From contig NZ_CP061725.1 in NCBI RefSeq assembly GCF_014764405.1, positions 2,542,001 to 2,606,000 on the forward strand: 64,000 bases of DNA, written 5' to 3'. Positions 50,274 to 58,032 of this stretch are shown here, piece by piece; position 1 is the first letter of the stretch; each line of letters starts with the position of its first letter. Position numbers and translations under genes: made by a program. Below the pieces are notes generated by a model. That model was not told the DNA's origin and made no database searches. It saw nothing but the letters and a program-made list of their open reading frames with translations. The DNA is from Micromonospora craniellae (GTDB taxonomy: Bacteria; Actinomycetota; Actinomycetes; Mycobacteriales; Micromonosporaceae).

Positions 50274-50294
50274 GGAGTGGCCCTGAATGCTTAC
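50274..50294 (-). repeat. right terminal inverted repeat of the IS66-type element
   Basis: Reads, on the minus strand, GTAAGCATTCAGGGCCACTC. The next eight bases outward (50295-50302) repeat the eight bases before the left end. Confidence 0.92.
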
Positions 50295-50580
50295 CTGCTC
50301 CAGCAGCTCTGTCGCCTTGAGGCCACTGCCGCAAAGAGCGTCGGAATCAACATCAAACAATGATCAACGTGTTTGTGGCGACCAATAAGAAGCGCCACGA
50401 GCTACATCGCCTACATGCGACCCTACGCAACCACACCCTTAACAGCAAGCACAGGTTTCGCTACTCGACGTAGTGATGATCTATGGCTAGCGTCCATACT
50501 CGCCAAGACGGGGACGGCGGCCATCCGATCGCACAATGGGGCAGCTCTCCCCTAGAGTGCCGACCTATGGAGGTTTCAAG

Positions 50581-50937
50581 GTGCCCCCTGACCGATCCAA
50601 GCAATCCGGCCGCCTGGGCAAGCGCGTAGCACAGACTGCTGTCCTGGGTCTACTCGCCGCTGGCACCGCCGGGATGGTGGCCACGAGCCCCGCGTTCGCC
50701 GCCGGCACGTCCAGCAAGGTGTTTAACTGCTACACCGAGTGGTGGAACACGGCTTGGGCGCAGAAGTGCAGCGCTCCGGGCGCCACCTGGGCGGGGGCTT
50801 ACGATTCGGGCGTAGCCTGCTCGGCACAGGCGGACAAGAGCATGCGCGTCGGTCGAACCCAGGGCAGCACGAACACCGTCAGCGGCACCGACTGTACGTT
50901 CGGGGCCAGCAACGGTTGGATCACCTACGTGAACTAG
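50581..50937 (+). CDS. small secreted four-cysteine protein
   Basis: A 118-residue precursor. Residues 1-40 are a signal peptide (basic start, then AVLGLLAAGTAGMVATS, cleavage after PAFA). The mature 78 residues carry four cysteines (FNCYTEW, QKCSAPG, VACSAQ, TDCTFG), likely two disulfides, with several Trp and Gly and no long hydrophobic segment. GTG 50581 has GGAGGT six bases upstream. It is 79 bases before an ABC ATPase gene and shares its direction. I do not recognise a family; the layout (secreted small protein plus ABC transporter plus odd membrane protein) resembles lactococcin-972-type bacteriocin operons, but the sequence does not match. Confidence 0.75.
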   Translation: MPPDRSKQSGRLGKRVAQTAVLGLLAAGTAGMVATSPAFAAGTSSKVFNCYTEWWNTAWAQKCSAPGATWAGAYDSGVACSAQADKSMRVGRTQGSTNTVSGTDCTFGASNGWITYVN

Positions 50938-51016
50938 CCGCTGGTAGCGCTTAGCGAAGGAGTGTGGCGGAGAGCCGCACTCCTTCACCACGTGTTCGTG
51001 AAATGAGAGAGCTTGC

Positions 51017-51763
51017 ATGAGTGTTGTACTCGACGCGCTGTCCCAGGGTTATGGGACGTCGACTGTCATCGACGGGCTCAGCGTGACGCTGCGACCAGGG
51101 ATCACCGCCCTGCTAGGCCCCAACGGAGCTGGTAAGACCACCCTGCTCCGCACTTTGGCGACCGTGATGCCGCCGCGCAACGGCCGAATCTACATTGATG
51201 ACGTCGAGATCTCTGGGGAACGGTCCGCGCGGCAGGTTCGTGACCGGATCGGCTATCTTCCGCAGGATTTCAGCTTCGAGCCGAAAATGACGGTCGCCGA
51301 CTTCGTGACCTACGCGGCGTGGATGCGCGGGGTGCCGGCCACGCAGTGGCGACGGTCGGTCGACGAGGCGTTGGAGATGGTCGACCTGACCGACCGCCGA
51401 CGGTCAAAGATGCGCAGCCTCTCCGGCGGCATGCGCAGACGCGCCGGTATTGCCTGGGCGGTCGTCGGGCGGCCTCGGCTGGTGCTGCTGGACGAACCCA
51501 CGGTCGGCCTGGATCCGCGTCAGCGGCTGCAGTTCCGGAAGATCATCTCGGGGCTCGGTGAGACGGTTGTCGTGCTCAGTACGCACCTGATCGATGATGT
51601 CGGGGCGGTGTGTGACCGGGTGATCGTGATGCATGGCGGAGCCTCTCGATTCGACGGCACCGTCGCGGAACTGGAAGCACTGGGCCGTGATGACCTTCCG
51701 GGGCACTCCAGCCTGGAACGGGCGTACATGCACCTACTGCCCGAGGGGGAGCAGCAGTTGTGA
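51017..51763 (+). CDS. ABC transporter ATP-binding protein
   Basis: A 248-residue ATPase: Walker A LLGPNGAGKTTLLRTL (about 33-48), Q-loop YLPQDFSF, signature LSGGMRRRAGIAWA (about 135), Walker B RLVLLDEPTVGLD, then the switch His in STHLIDDVGAVCD. It is of the drug/peptide exporter (DrrA-like) or bacitracin-resistance type. The stop overlaps the start of the next gene (GTGA), a sign of a coupled complex. It powers the two membrane proteins that follow. Confidence 0.92.
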   Translation: MSVVLDALSQGYGTSTVIDGLSVTLRPGITALLGPNGAGKTTLLRTLATVMPPRNGRIYIDDVEISGERSARQVRDRIGYLPQDFSFEPKMTVADFVTYAAWMRGVPATQWRRSVDEALEMVDLTDRRRSKMRSLSGGMRRRAGIAWAVVGRPRLVLLDEPTVGLDPRQRLQFRKIISGLGETVVVLSTHLIDDVGAVCDRVIVMHGGASRFDGTVAELEALGRDDLPGHSSLERAYMHLLPEGEQQL

Positions 51764-53055
51764 GTGCACTGTGGCTACACGTTCGCAACTCCCCGATCCG
51801 GTGGGCTCTCCCCGTGCTCGTCGTTCTCGATGTGGCGGTGGTGTTTCTACGTAACCGATACTGGATCGGCGTCTGGCCGGAGACCGGTGCCGCAGCGCAG
51901 GTGCCCGCTTACCTGCTCGGGGTGGTCGGAGCCGGTGCGGCCGCCTGGGCAGCGAGCGCCCCTGTGCGTCATAGGCTTGAGGAGCAGCTCGGGGCGGCGC
52001 GGGTCCACCCGGCACGTGTCGAGGCGCATCGGCTCGCCGCAACTCTGGTGGTTCTGCTGATTCCGTACCTGATCGGTCAGGCAGTGGCCTTCACGGCGAC
52101 CGCCCGCACGTTCCCGCCGGGGGTGCACCTCTGGCTGGGATATTTTGTGCTTGGCTTGTTCGGGATCCTGCTGTCGGTCGCGATCGGCTGGGCGTGCGGC
52201 CGGCTGCTCGGGCCCGTCTTCTCCGCTTTCACGGCGGCGTTGGGCTTCCTGTTCCTGACCGTGTTGCTGGACCGGGTCGAGTTCGTCGTGGTGTCCGGCC
52301 GGCCGGCGGTGGCGGTCGACCCACTGCCGATGGCCCTACGACTGGGTCTGGTTGTGGCTCTGCTGCTCGTCATGCTGTGGCTGCCCGGCGCCGCGGTGCC
52401 GCGGCAGCGTCGGTGGAGAGCGACAGCACTGCTTCCGGTGGCACTGTTCCTCCTGGTCGTCATGGGCACCACCAGCGTGGTGACCGACCGTCAACCGCCG
52501 GGCGACAGGGCGCTCTGCCTCGACGGCACGACGAGGCTGTGCATCTGGCCAGAGAGCGAGAAGTACCTTCCGCGATTGCAGGAGATCAACGAGCGCATCG
52601 ACGAACTCCCGGCCACCTTCACCCGCCCACCGCTCATCAACGAGTTCGGCCTTCACCCGGTGAGATACATCGGACCCGACGGAGGAAAGTACATCGATGC
52701 CGACGCCGGCCCACCCACCTTCAACATCCTGGAGGGAAGTCCGTGGTCCTACGCGGGTAGCATCGGCACGGCGATCGTCAGCGAAACCTTTGGCTACCAG
52801 GACTTCCAGAGCTGCGACTGGACGAATCTCACCGGACCGGACTCGGCCCGGCTCTCAACCGTCGACAAATGGCTGGAGGCGTATCTAGTTGGTGGGGTCA
52901 GCCCCGACTACCACACCAATGCCCCGGAAGAGATGCAGCAGGCGTGGGCGAAGGGGCGCGCAGTCGCCGCAGATCGCTCCCGTGACGATCAGTTCCGGTG
53001 GGCCGAAGGTGAGGTGAGGGAACTCCGTGGCCGTTACTGCCAGCCGAGAAACTGA
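51760..53055 (+). CDS. ABC-associated membrane protein with extracellular domain
   Basis: A 431-residue protein. About seven helices occupy residues 1-245 (first WALPVLVVLDVAVVFL, last ATALLPVALFLLVVMGT). The remaining 185 residues form an extracytoplasmic domain with four cysteines (RALCLDG, RLCIWPE, QSCDWTN, GRYCQPR). It resembles the large membrane proteins beside bacteriocin-type ABC ATPases in actinobacteria in layout; I could not place it in a named family with certainty. The GTG start overlaps the ATPase stop. Its cysteine number matches that of the small secreted protein, which may be coincidence or a binding partner. Confidence 0.7.
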   Translation: MSALWLHVRNSPIRWALPVLVVLDVAVVFLRNRYWIGVWPETGAAAQVPAYLLGVVGAGAAAWAASAPVRHRLEEQLGAARVHPARVEAHRLAATLVVLLIPYLIGQAVAFTATARTFPPGVHLWLGYFVLGLFGILLSVAIGWACGRLLGPVFSAFTAALGFLFLTVLLDRVEFVVVSGRPAVAVDPLPMALRLGLVVALLLVMLWLPGAAVPRQRRWRATALLPVALFLLVVMGTTSVVTDRQPPGDRALCLDGTTRLCIWPESEKYLPRLQEINERIDELPATFTRPPLINEFGLHPVRYIGPDGGKYIDADAGPPTFNILEGSPWSYAGSIGTAIVSETFGYQDFQSCDWTNLTGPDSARLSTVDKWLEAYLVGGVSPDYHTNAPEEMQQAWAKGRAVAADRSRDDQFRWAEGEVRELRGRYCQPRN

Positions 53056-53686
53056 CCTGCCTGCAATGACGAGCCCGCTCCGGCTGTTCCTCGCCGTCCG
53101 GCCAGCCCGGACCGTCCTGGCCGTCACCGTCCTGCTGGGCGCGCTCACCGCCTGGTTCGGCCTGGTGCAGACAACGATCCCCATGGCCGTCCAGGAGGGA
53201 AAGCCCACGATTCCCCTGTGGCGCATGATCGCCATGGGGGCTGCCGTCCTGCCGGTCCTCGCGCTGACCAGCCCGCTCGCCGACCTGGAACAGGTCACAA
53301 CCCAACGACTAAGATCTATGCAACGCCGCTACCTCGCTGGCCTGAGTGTCGGCTGTGCTGCGATCTACCTGTTCATCTGCTCAATCATGCTGCATCCCGC
53401 AGTGCTCACGATCACTGCCCGCTCCTGGATCGCCTGGTTTGGACTCGCCCTGATTGCGGGAGCCATCCTCGGATGGCGACTGGCCTGGACACTGCCCTCG
53501 GGGACCGCCCTGGTGCTCTGGTACTGGGGATACAGCGGAAACCAGCATTACCAATGGTGGGAGTTCAGCGCACGACCCCACGACGACCTGCCCAGCCTCG
53601 TCCTCAGCGTCGCACTCCTCGCCGCAGGACTCGCAGCCTACGCAGCGACCCCATGGCGTCGTCGGCGCTGGAGCCGGCGCCGGTGA
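53027..53686 (+). CDS. membrane protein of the same ABC operon
   Basis: A 219-residue protein with about six helices (for example RTVLAVTVLLGALTAWFGLV, ALTSPLADLEQVTTQ loop, YLAGLSVGCAAIYLFICS, LVLSVALLAAGLAAYAA) and a basic C-terminus. GTG 53027 with GTGAGGG upstream overlaps the previous gene by 29 bases; ATG 53066 is an alternative without a ribosome site. Probably the second permease subunit. No family recognised. Confidence 0.7.
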   Translation: MAVTASRETDLPAMTSPLRLFLAVRPARTVLAVTVLLGALTAWFGLVQTTIPMAVQEGKPTIPLWRMIAMGAAVLPVLALTSPLADLEQVTTQRLRSMQRRYLAGLSVGCAAIYLFICSIMLHPAVLTITARSWIAWFGLALIAGAILGWRLAWTLPSGTALVLWYWGYSGNQHYQWWEFSARPHDDLPSLVLSVALLAAGLAAYAATPWRRRRWSRRR

Positions 53687-53942
53687 GGAACACTTCGGAT
53701 CAACGAGCGTCCGTGCCGCTTGGATCAGACATTCGCTGACGCTGTGCACTCCCTTGATTACGGAATGTCCGCGATCGGCCGGCCGGGAATCAGGCCGGGT
53801 CGCGGCCGGTCACGGAGCAGGCGGGGCACATCCGGCAGGGCAGCGTCGACGGCCACCGGCTCCACGAAGACGCCCATCTACCGGGCCGTCGGTCCGAGCT
53901 GGCCGGCCAGCTCGTGCAACGCGGGCAGCATGCCGGTGTTGG

Positions 53943-54316
53943 CTCGTACGCCTGGCCGGTGGCACCGGACAGGTCTGCGGCATCCAGTTCCGGCCGGACG
54001 GCTTCCACCCGTTCTGGCGTCGCCCGATGGTGGAGCTGACGGGCCGACGCCGGTCGTTCGCGGACCTGGCCGACCACTGGCCGCCGGCCGCCGCGCCGAG
54101 CCCGGCGATCTGCGCCGGTACGGATGCCGCCCGCTGCCGCGCCCTGAACGACCTGCTGACCGGCTGGAAACCTCGACCCACCCCGGTCACCGACGAGGTG
54201 ATGCGGCTGGCCGAGGCGATCCGGACCGACCGGAACGTACGGCGGGTCGACGGGTTCGCCCGCGACAACGGTCTCTCGGTCCGCCGACTGCAACGCCTCT
54301 TCCTCAGCCAGATCGA
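53943..54316 (+). pseudogene. AraC-family regulator remnant
   Basis: Only the middle to C-terminal half survives: a cupin-end motif IQFRPDGFHPFWRRPMVELT and the start of the AraC helix-turn-helix (IRTDRNVRRVDGFARDNGLS, VRRLQRLFLSQID). The frame then runs into unrelated sequence. No start with codon bias is found, and the N-terminal half is scrambled (53,690-53,940 has no gene). It is at the boundary of the ABC operon island. Confidence 0.65.
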
Positions 54317-54476
54317 CGCAGGATCGCGCGCGGCCCCCTGCACGGCGACACTGACCGCGTCGCCACTCCCCCGGCCAAGGCTTGCCATTGAATCTTGGTG
54401 CGAAACAACGGCCCCTTGAGGGGCGCGTTGGTACCGAGATCCACGAGGAAGCGGCCCAGCACGTCGAGCGGAGCGG

Positions 54477-54719
54477 TCATCGGGCCGGATTGCGGATCCA
54501 GCCGAGAAAGCGGACGTGGAAGTACATCGGTTCGGGTGGCGCTCCGAGCCGGGTCAGGTCGGCGGTCGCCTCCCTGAGCAGATCGGCCATGTCCAGCGCG
54601 AGCAGTCGACCGGGGCCGTAGTCGGCCGCGAGTTCGACTCGGGCCTGCGTACACGGCCAGCCGTGCGCGCAGGCGGCACAGAACCAGAGGGGCTTGACGG
54701 GGGCGTGCCGTTGCGTCAT
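54477..54719 (-). CDS. small CxxC protein, relative of the 29,122 gene
   Basis: An 80-residue protein: PLWFCAACAHGWPC at the N-terminus, a helix (ARVELAADYGPGRLLALDM), then FHVRFLGWIRNPAR at the end. The order of cysteines, the ADY motif and the RFLGW end match the protein encoded at 29,122-29,406. ATG 54719 has GGGAGGAG upstream. In other actinobacteria such genes sit near XRE/DUF397 pairs; here there is a helix-turn-helix gene at 54,908 in the other direction. Function unknown; three cysteines may bind a metal. Confidence 0.75.
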   Translation of the reverse strand: MTQRHAPVKPLWFCAACAHGWPCTQARVELAADYGPGRLLALDMADLLREATADLTRLGAPPEPMYFHVRFLGWIRNPAR

Positions 54720-54894
54720 TCGGGGCTCCTCCCGGGGGCGAGACGGGCGGCGAGCCCTCGGCCGCCGGGCTCGGCCTCCAGCAGCCGAGGGGCCTACCCC
54801 ATCCCAACCCGACACCCACCCCCCTGTCAATGTTGGCGCGCCCCTAAAGGCGTACCCACTCATGCGCGATCCTATTGACAGGCAAGCGTGCGCC

Positions 54895-54900
54895 TACCTT
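54895..54900 (+). promoter_or_regulatory. -10 element of the small HTH gene
   Basis: TACCTT seven bases before ATG 54908, with TTGACA at 54875-54880 (spacing 14 bases, shorter than usual). No Shine-Dalgarno precedes the ATG, suggesting a leaderless transcript. Confidence 0.4.
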
Positions 54901-54907
54901 CCTTGGC

Positions 54908-55129
54908 ATGGGCAAGGACCGTGGGCCTGGGCCTCTGGTGGCCGCTGGCGAGATCCTGGCGATGCTCGGCGTGGGTCGATCCCGCTTCCGCCAGATCGCC
55001 ACGCATCCGAACTTCCCGCAGCCGTACCAGGTCCTATCGGTTGGCAAGATCTGGCTACGCGCTGACGTCGAGGAGTACATCCGCCAGTACCGACAGCCGC
55101 GTCCGCCCGCAGACGACGAGCAGGGGTAG
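54908..55129 (+). CDS. small AlpA/MerR-like helix-turn-helix protein
   Basis: A 73-residue DNA-binding protein: VAAGEILAMLGVGRSRFRQI forms the helix-turn-helix, and VLSVGKIWLRADVEEYIRQY the wing and last helix, as in AlpA or excisionase-like regulators. ATG 54908 seems leaderless; an upstream TTG (54875) is part of the promoter. It ends 16 bases before the convergent REC-PP2C stop. It might serve a nearby mobile element or regulate the CxxC gene it diverges from. Confidence 0.7.
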   Translation: MGKDRGPGPLVAAGEILAMLGVGRSRFRQIATHPNFPQPYQVLSVGKIWLRADVEEYIRQYRQPRPPADDEQG

Positions 55130-55145
55130 ACCGGCCCAGGGTTCC

Positions 55146-56681
55146 TCAGCGGCGGCGGAGGGCGACGACGGCGACGTCGTCCTGGATCTCGTCCGGGGCG
55201 AGTTCGACGAGCAGGCGCTCGCAGAAGCGGTCCAGATCGCCGTCCACCCGCGACGCGCTTGCGGACAGGGCGATCATCCCGTCGTCGATGGTGACGTCCC
55301 GCCGTTCGATCAGCCCGTCGGTGTAGAAGACGATCGTCGCGCCGGCCGGCAGTACGAACTCCAGGTCGGCCGGGCGGGGTGCGCGCACCCCGAGCAGCGG
55401 CGCGGAGTGCTGCACGTACTCGACCTTGCCGTCCTGACTGATCAGCGGCGGCAGGTGCCCGGCGCTGGCCAGCCGGACGTGTCCGGTGGACGGGTCCAAC
55501 AGCAGCACGCAGATGGTCGCCAGCTCGTTGGGCAGCAGCGTCCGCATCAACTCGTTGACCCGGTGCAGGATCTCGCCCGGCTGGTGCCCCTCCACCGCGT
55601 ACGCCCGCACCGCGTGCCGCAGCTCGGCCATCACGGTCGCCGCGTGCAGTGAGTGACCCGCCACATCGCCGATGGCCAGCAGCAGGTGACCGTCGAGCAT
55701 CACGAGTTCGTAGAAGTCGCCGCCCACCTCGGTCCGGGCGCTGGCCGGCTCGTAGCGGACGGCCAGGTCGAGCCCGGCGATCTCGGGGATGCGGCGCGGC
55801 AGCAGGCTGCGTTGCAGGGTCACCGCGATCCGGTGTTCCTCGTCGAAGGAGCGCTGCGCCTCCACCGCCGACGCCACCGCCTGGGCGAGCTGGACCAGCA
55901 CCGGCGAACGGGCGGTCTGGGTGGCGGTGGGAACCACGACGTAGATCGGGGCGCGGTCCTCGCGCAGCCGGGCGGCGGCCACCGTGAGCGTGTCGCCGGC
56001 CGGCCAGTCGGTGAGCGTCCAGCCAGCGGGGTCCTGCACGGTGACGACGGTGCCGGTCGGTACGCCGGTGTCGTCGACCGCCCAGGGCACGATGCCGCCC
56101 TCGGCGCCGGGACCGGCACCGACTCCGGCCAGGCAGTCGCCGTCGAAGGTCTCGGCGATCACCGCGGCCGGACTCTTGAATATCTCGGCGGCACCCGCCG
56201 CAGCCGCCTCCAGCAGCCGGGCGAAGTTCGGCGCGGAGTGCACCGCCAGGGTGGTGTCGGCCAGCCGGGTCAGCCGCTCGGCGAGCAGTTCGGCCCGTTG
56301 CCGCGCCTGGTAGTAGCGCAGCACCGCGTGGGCGGTGGCGACCAGCTCGTCCGGCTCGATCGGCTCCGCGAGATAGGCGTCCGCCCCACGGGTCAGCCCC
56401 TGGGTGCGGTCGGTCGCGTCGATCGCGTGGGCGGACACGTGGATCACCGGTAGCGCCGGGTGCGCCGACTTGAGCTGCTCGCAGACCTCGAAGCCGCTCA
56501 TGTCCGGCAGTCGGACGTCGAGCACCACCAGGTCGATCGGGTCCACTCCGACCCGGCTCAACGCCTCGGTGCCGGTCTCGGCCTCCAGCACGGTGAAGCC
56601 GGCCCGGCTCAGCCAGCTCACCAGCAGGTAGCGCTTGGTCCGGCTGTCGTCGACCACCAGCACTGTCGCCGCGCCGTCCAC
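55146..56681 (-). CDS. receiver-GAF-PP2C phosphatase (RsbU-like)
   Basis: A 511-residue regulator. A receiver domain (about 5-120) has acceptor Asp in LVVLDVRLPDMSG (about 53), followed by a GAF-like region (about 150-290) and a PP2C phosphatase (about 310-511: VRYEPASARTEVGGDFYELV, LAIGDVAGHSLHAAT, VFYTDGLIERR, DDVAVVALRRR). It should dephosphorylate STAS proteins when its receiver is charged. GTG 56681 is one base past the kinase stop. Last gene of the stressosome operon. Confidence 0.92.
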   Translation of the reverse strand: MDGAATVLVVDDSRTKRYLLVSWLSRAGFTVLEAETGTEALSRVGVDPIDLVVLDVRLPDMSGFEVCEQLKSAHPALPVIHVSAHAIDATDRTQGLTRGADAYLAEPIEPDELVATAHAVLRYYQARQRAELLAERLTRLADTTLAVHSAPNFARLLEAAAAGAAEIFKSPAAVIAETFDGDCLAGVGAGPGAEGGIVPWAVDDTGVPTGTVVTVQDPAGWTLTDWPAGDTLTVAAARLREDRAPIYVVVPTATQTARSPVLVQLAQAVASAVEAQRSFDEEHRIAVTLQRSLLPRRIPEIAGLDLAVRYEPASARTEVGGDFYELVMLDGHLLLAIGDVAGHSLHAATVMAELRHAVRAYAVEGHQPGEILHRVNELMRTLLPNELATICVLLLDPSTGHVRLASAGHLPPLISQDGKVEYVQHSAPLLGVRAPRPADLEFVLPAGATIVFYTDGLIERRDVTIDDGMIALSASASRVDGDLDRFCERLLVELAPDEIQDDVAVVALRRR

Positions 56682-56682
56682 G

Positions 56683-58032
56683 TCAGGTTCCGTCCGCCGG
56701 CAGCGAAACCGTGAAGGTGCTGCCCCGGCCGGGCTCGCTGACCAGGTCGAGGGCCCCGCCGAGCAGAGCCACCAGCCGCCGGGCGTACGGCAGGCCGAGG
56801 CCGGTGCCGCCGAACCGGGTCGGGCCGGGCGCCTGGTAGAACTCCTCGAACACCCGCTCGTGCAGCTCTGCGGGGATCCCCGGCCCGGTGTCCGATACGG
56901 AGAGTCGCCAGCCACCGTCGTGCCGCTCGGCGCGCATCCGCACCTCGCCCTCGGCGGTGAACTTCAACCCGTTGTGCAGCAGGTTGCGCAGCACCTGGGC
57001 GAGCAGCACCTCGTCGGTCCGCACCGTGGCTGGTGCCGGCGGTTCCTCCACCACCAGCGCCACGCCACCGGCGGTGGGCAGCGCCCGCAGGGTGCCCCGC
57101 AACTGCCCGAAGAGGGCCTTGAGGTCCACGTCCGCGATGGCCGGCTCGATCCGGCCGGACTCCGCCTTGGCCAGGTCAAGCAACTCGTTGACCAGGGACA
57201 GCAGATCCGAGGCGGAGTCCCGGATCAGGCCGACCTGGCGCTCCTGCTCGTCGGTGAGGGGGTCGGAGGCGGAATCGTCCAGCAAGCGGCCCAGCCCGAT
57301 GATCGCGGTGACCGGGGCCCGCAGCTCGTGGCTGACGTTCGCCAGGAACCGCGTCTTGGACTCGCTCGCCGCGCGCAACTGCGCCGACTTCTCGTCCAGC
57401 TCCGCATAGAGCGCCACCACGCCCCGGTTGGTAGCCTCCAACTCGTCGGTGAGCTGGTGGTACAGCGCCATCACACCCTGGTTGGTCTGCTCTAGTTCCT
57501 CGTTGAGCCGGGCCAACTCGTCACGCTGGATGCGCACCTCGTCGAGAGCGGCGATGAGCTGCGAATTCTGGGTCGCGAGTTCCTCCTCGGCGGTGCCCGG
57601 CGCGCTCTGCGCGAGCTGGGCGCGCAGATGGGCGAGACGCTCGGTGGTGAGCGCCTGTGCGGTGGCCGGGATCCGTCGCGACATCCTCACGACCGTAACT
57701 TGCTTCTCGACAACCACATCGAGCGTGTCCACCAGACGCACCACCGCGGCGGAGCCAGGCCGGTAACGCCCATCCGGCAGTGGAGCCACCGGAACGAGGT
57801 CGATGCGCAGGTGGTGACGGCCGTCCACGGTGTCGGCGACGGCGAAAGCCATGTCCGCCCCGCCGACGGCCCGCAGCAGGTCCCGGGCCACCTCGCTGAT
57901 CGCCGTGGCGATCCGGACCTGGTCCTGACGCTCCAGGCCGAGTGCGTCGGCCACCTCACGGCCCCGCTGGCGGGCCACGAAGATGTCCTGTTCGACCCGG
58001 AGCGCCATCTGCATCAGCGCAGCGGTGTTCAT
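56683..58032 (-). CDS. sensor histidine kinase of the stressosome operon
   Basis: A 449-residue cytosolic kinase. The N-terminal 130 residues resemble an RsbW/RsbT-type ATPase-like fold without full motifs (QVRIATAISEVARDLLRAVG). A coiled coil (about 140-215: LDEVRIQRDELARLNEELEQ) leads to HisKA (SHELRAPVT, His about 233), then HATPase with NLLHNGLKF, DTGPGIP and GTGLGLPYARRL. It overlaps the previous gene by four bases. Its partner is probably the receiver of the next gene. Confidence 0.92.
   Translation of the reverse strand: MNTAALMQMALRVEQDIFVARQRGREVADALGLERQDQVRIATAISEVARDLLRAVGGADMAFAVADTVDGRHHLRIDLVPVAPLPDGRYRPGSAAVVRLVDTLDVVVEKQVTVVRMSRRIPATAQALTTERLAHLRAQLAQSAPGTAEEELATQNSQLIAALDEVRIQRDELARLNEELEQTNQGVMALYHQLTDELEATNRGVVALYAELDEKSAQLRAASESKTRFLANVSHELRAPVTAIIGLGRLLDDSASDPLTDEQERQVGLIRDSASDLLSLVNELLDLAKAESGRIEPAIADVDLKALFGQLRGTLRALPTAGGVALVVEEPPAPATVRTDEVLLAQVLRNLLHNGLKFTAEGEVRMRAERHDGGWRLSVSDTGPGIPAELHERVFEEFYQAPGPTRFGGTGLGLPYARRLVALLGGALDLVSEPGRGSTFTVSLPADGT

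Larger units (their letters stand above)
48883..50294 (+). mobile_element. IS66-family element, complete ends, internally deleted
   Basis: About 1,412 bases. The left end (48883-48903) and right end (50274-50294) are inverted repeats starting GTAA and sharing CATTCAGGGCCACTCC, with one mismatch in 21; inner similarity continues near GGTGGCTGTG. GTAA ends are the IS66 hallmark. Both sides are flanked by CTGCTCCA (48875-48882 and 50295-50302), an exact 8-bp target duplication, the IS66 size. The transposase inside is broken, so the copy is not autonomous. No IS66 accessory genes (tnpA, tnpB) are present, as in single-ORF IS66 relatives. Confidence 0.92.
48854..50360 (+). pseudogene. small ORF interrupted by the IS66-type element
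   Basis: ATG 48854 (GGGGTGGA upstream) opens a frame reading MPHRTSRLLQ that hits a stop made by the left IS end. When the element and one target copy are removed, the frame continues QLCRLEATAAKSVGINIKQ to a TGA at about 50,360, a 29-residue or longer protein. The upstream frame is open to about 48,680, so the original could have been longer (NLAHALRRPALPG region). No family is recognised. The continuity across the exact target duplication is good evidence that this is the original host sequence. Confidence 0.5.
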
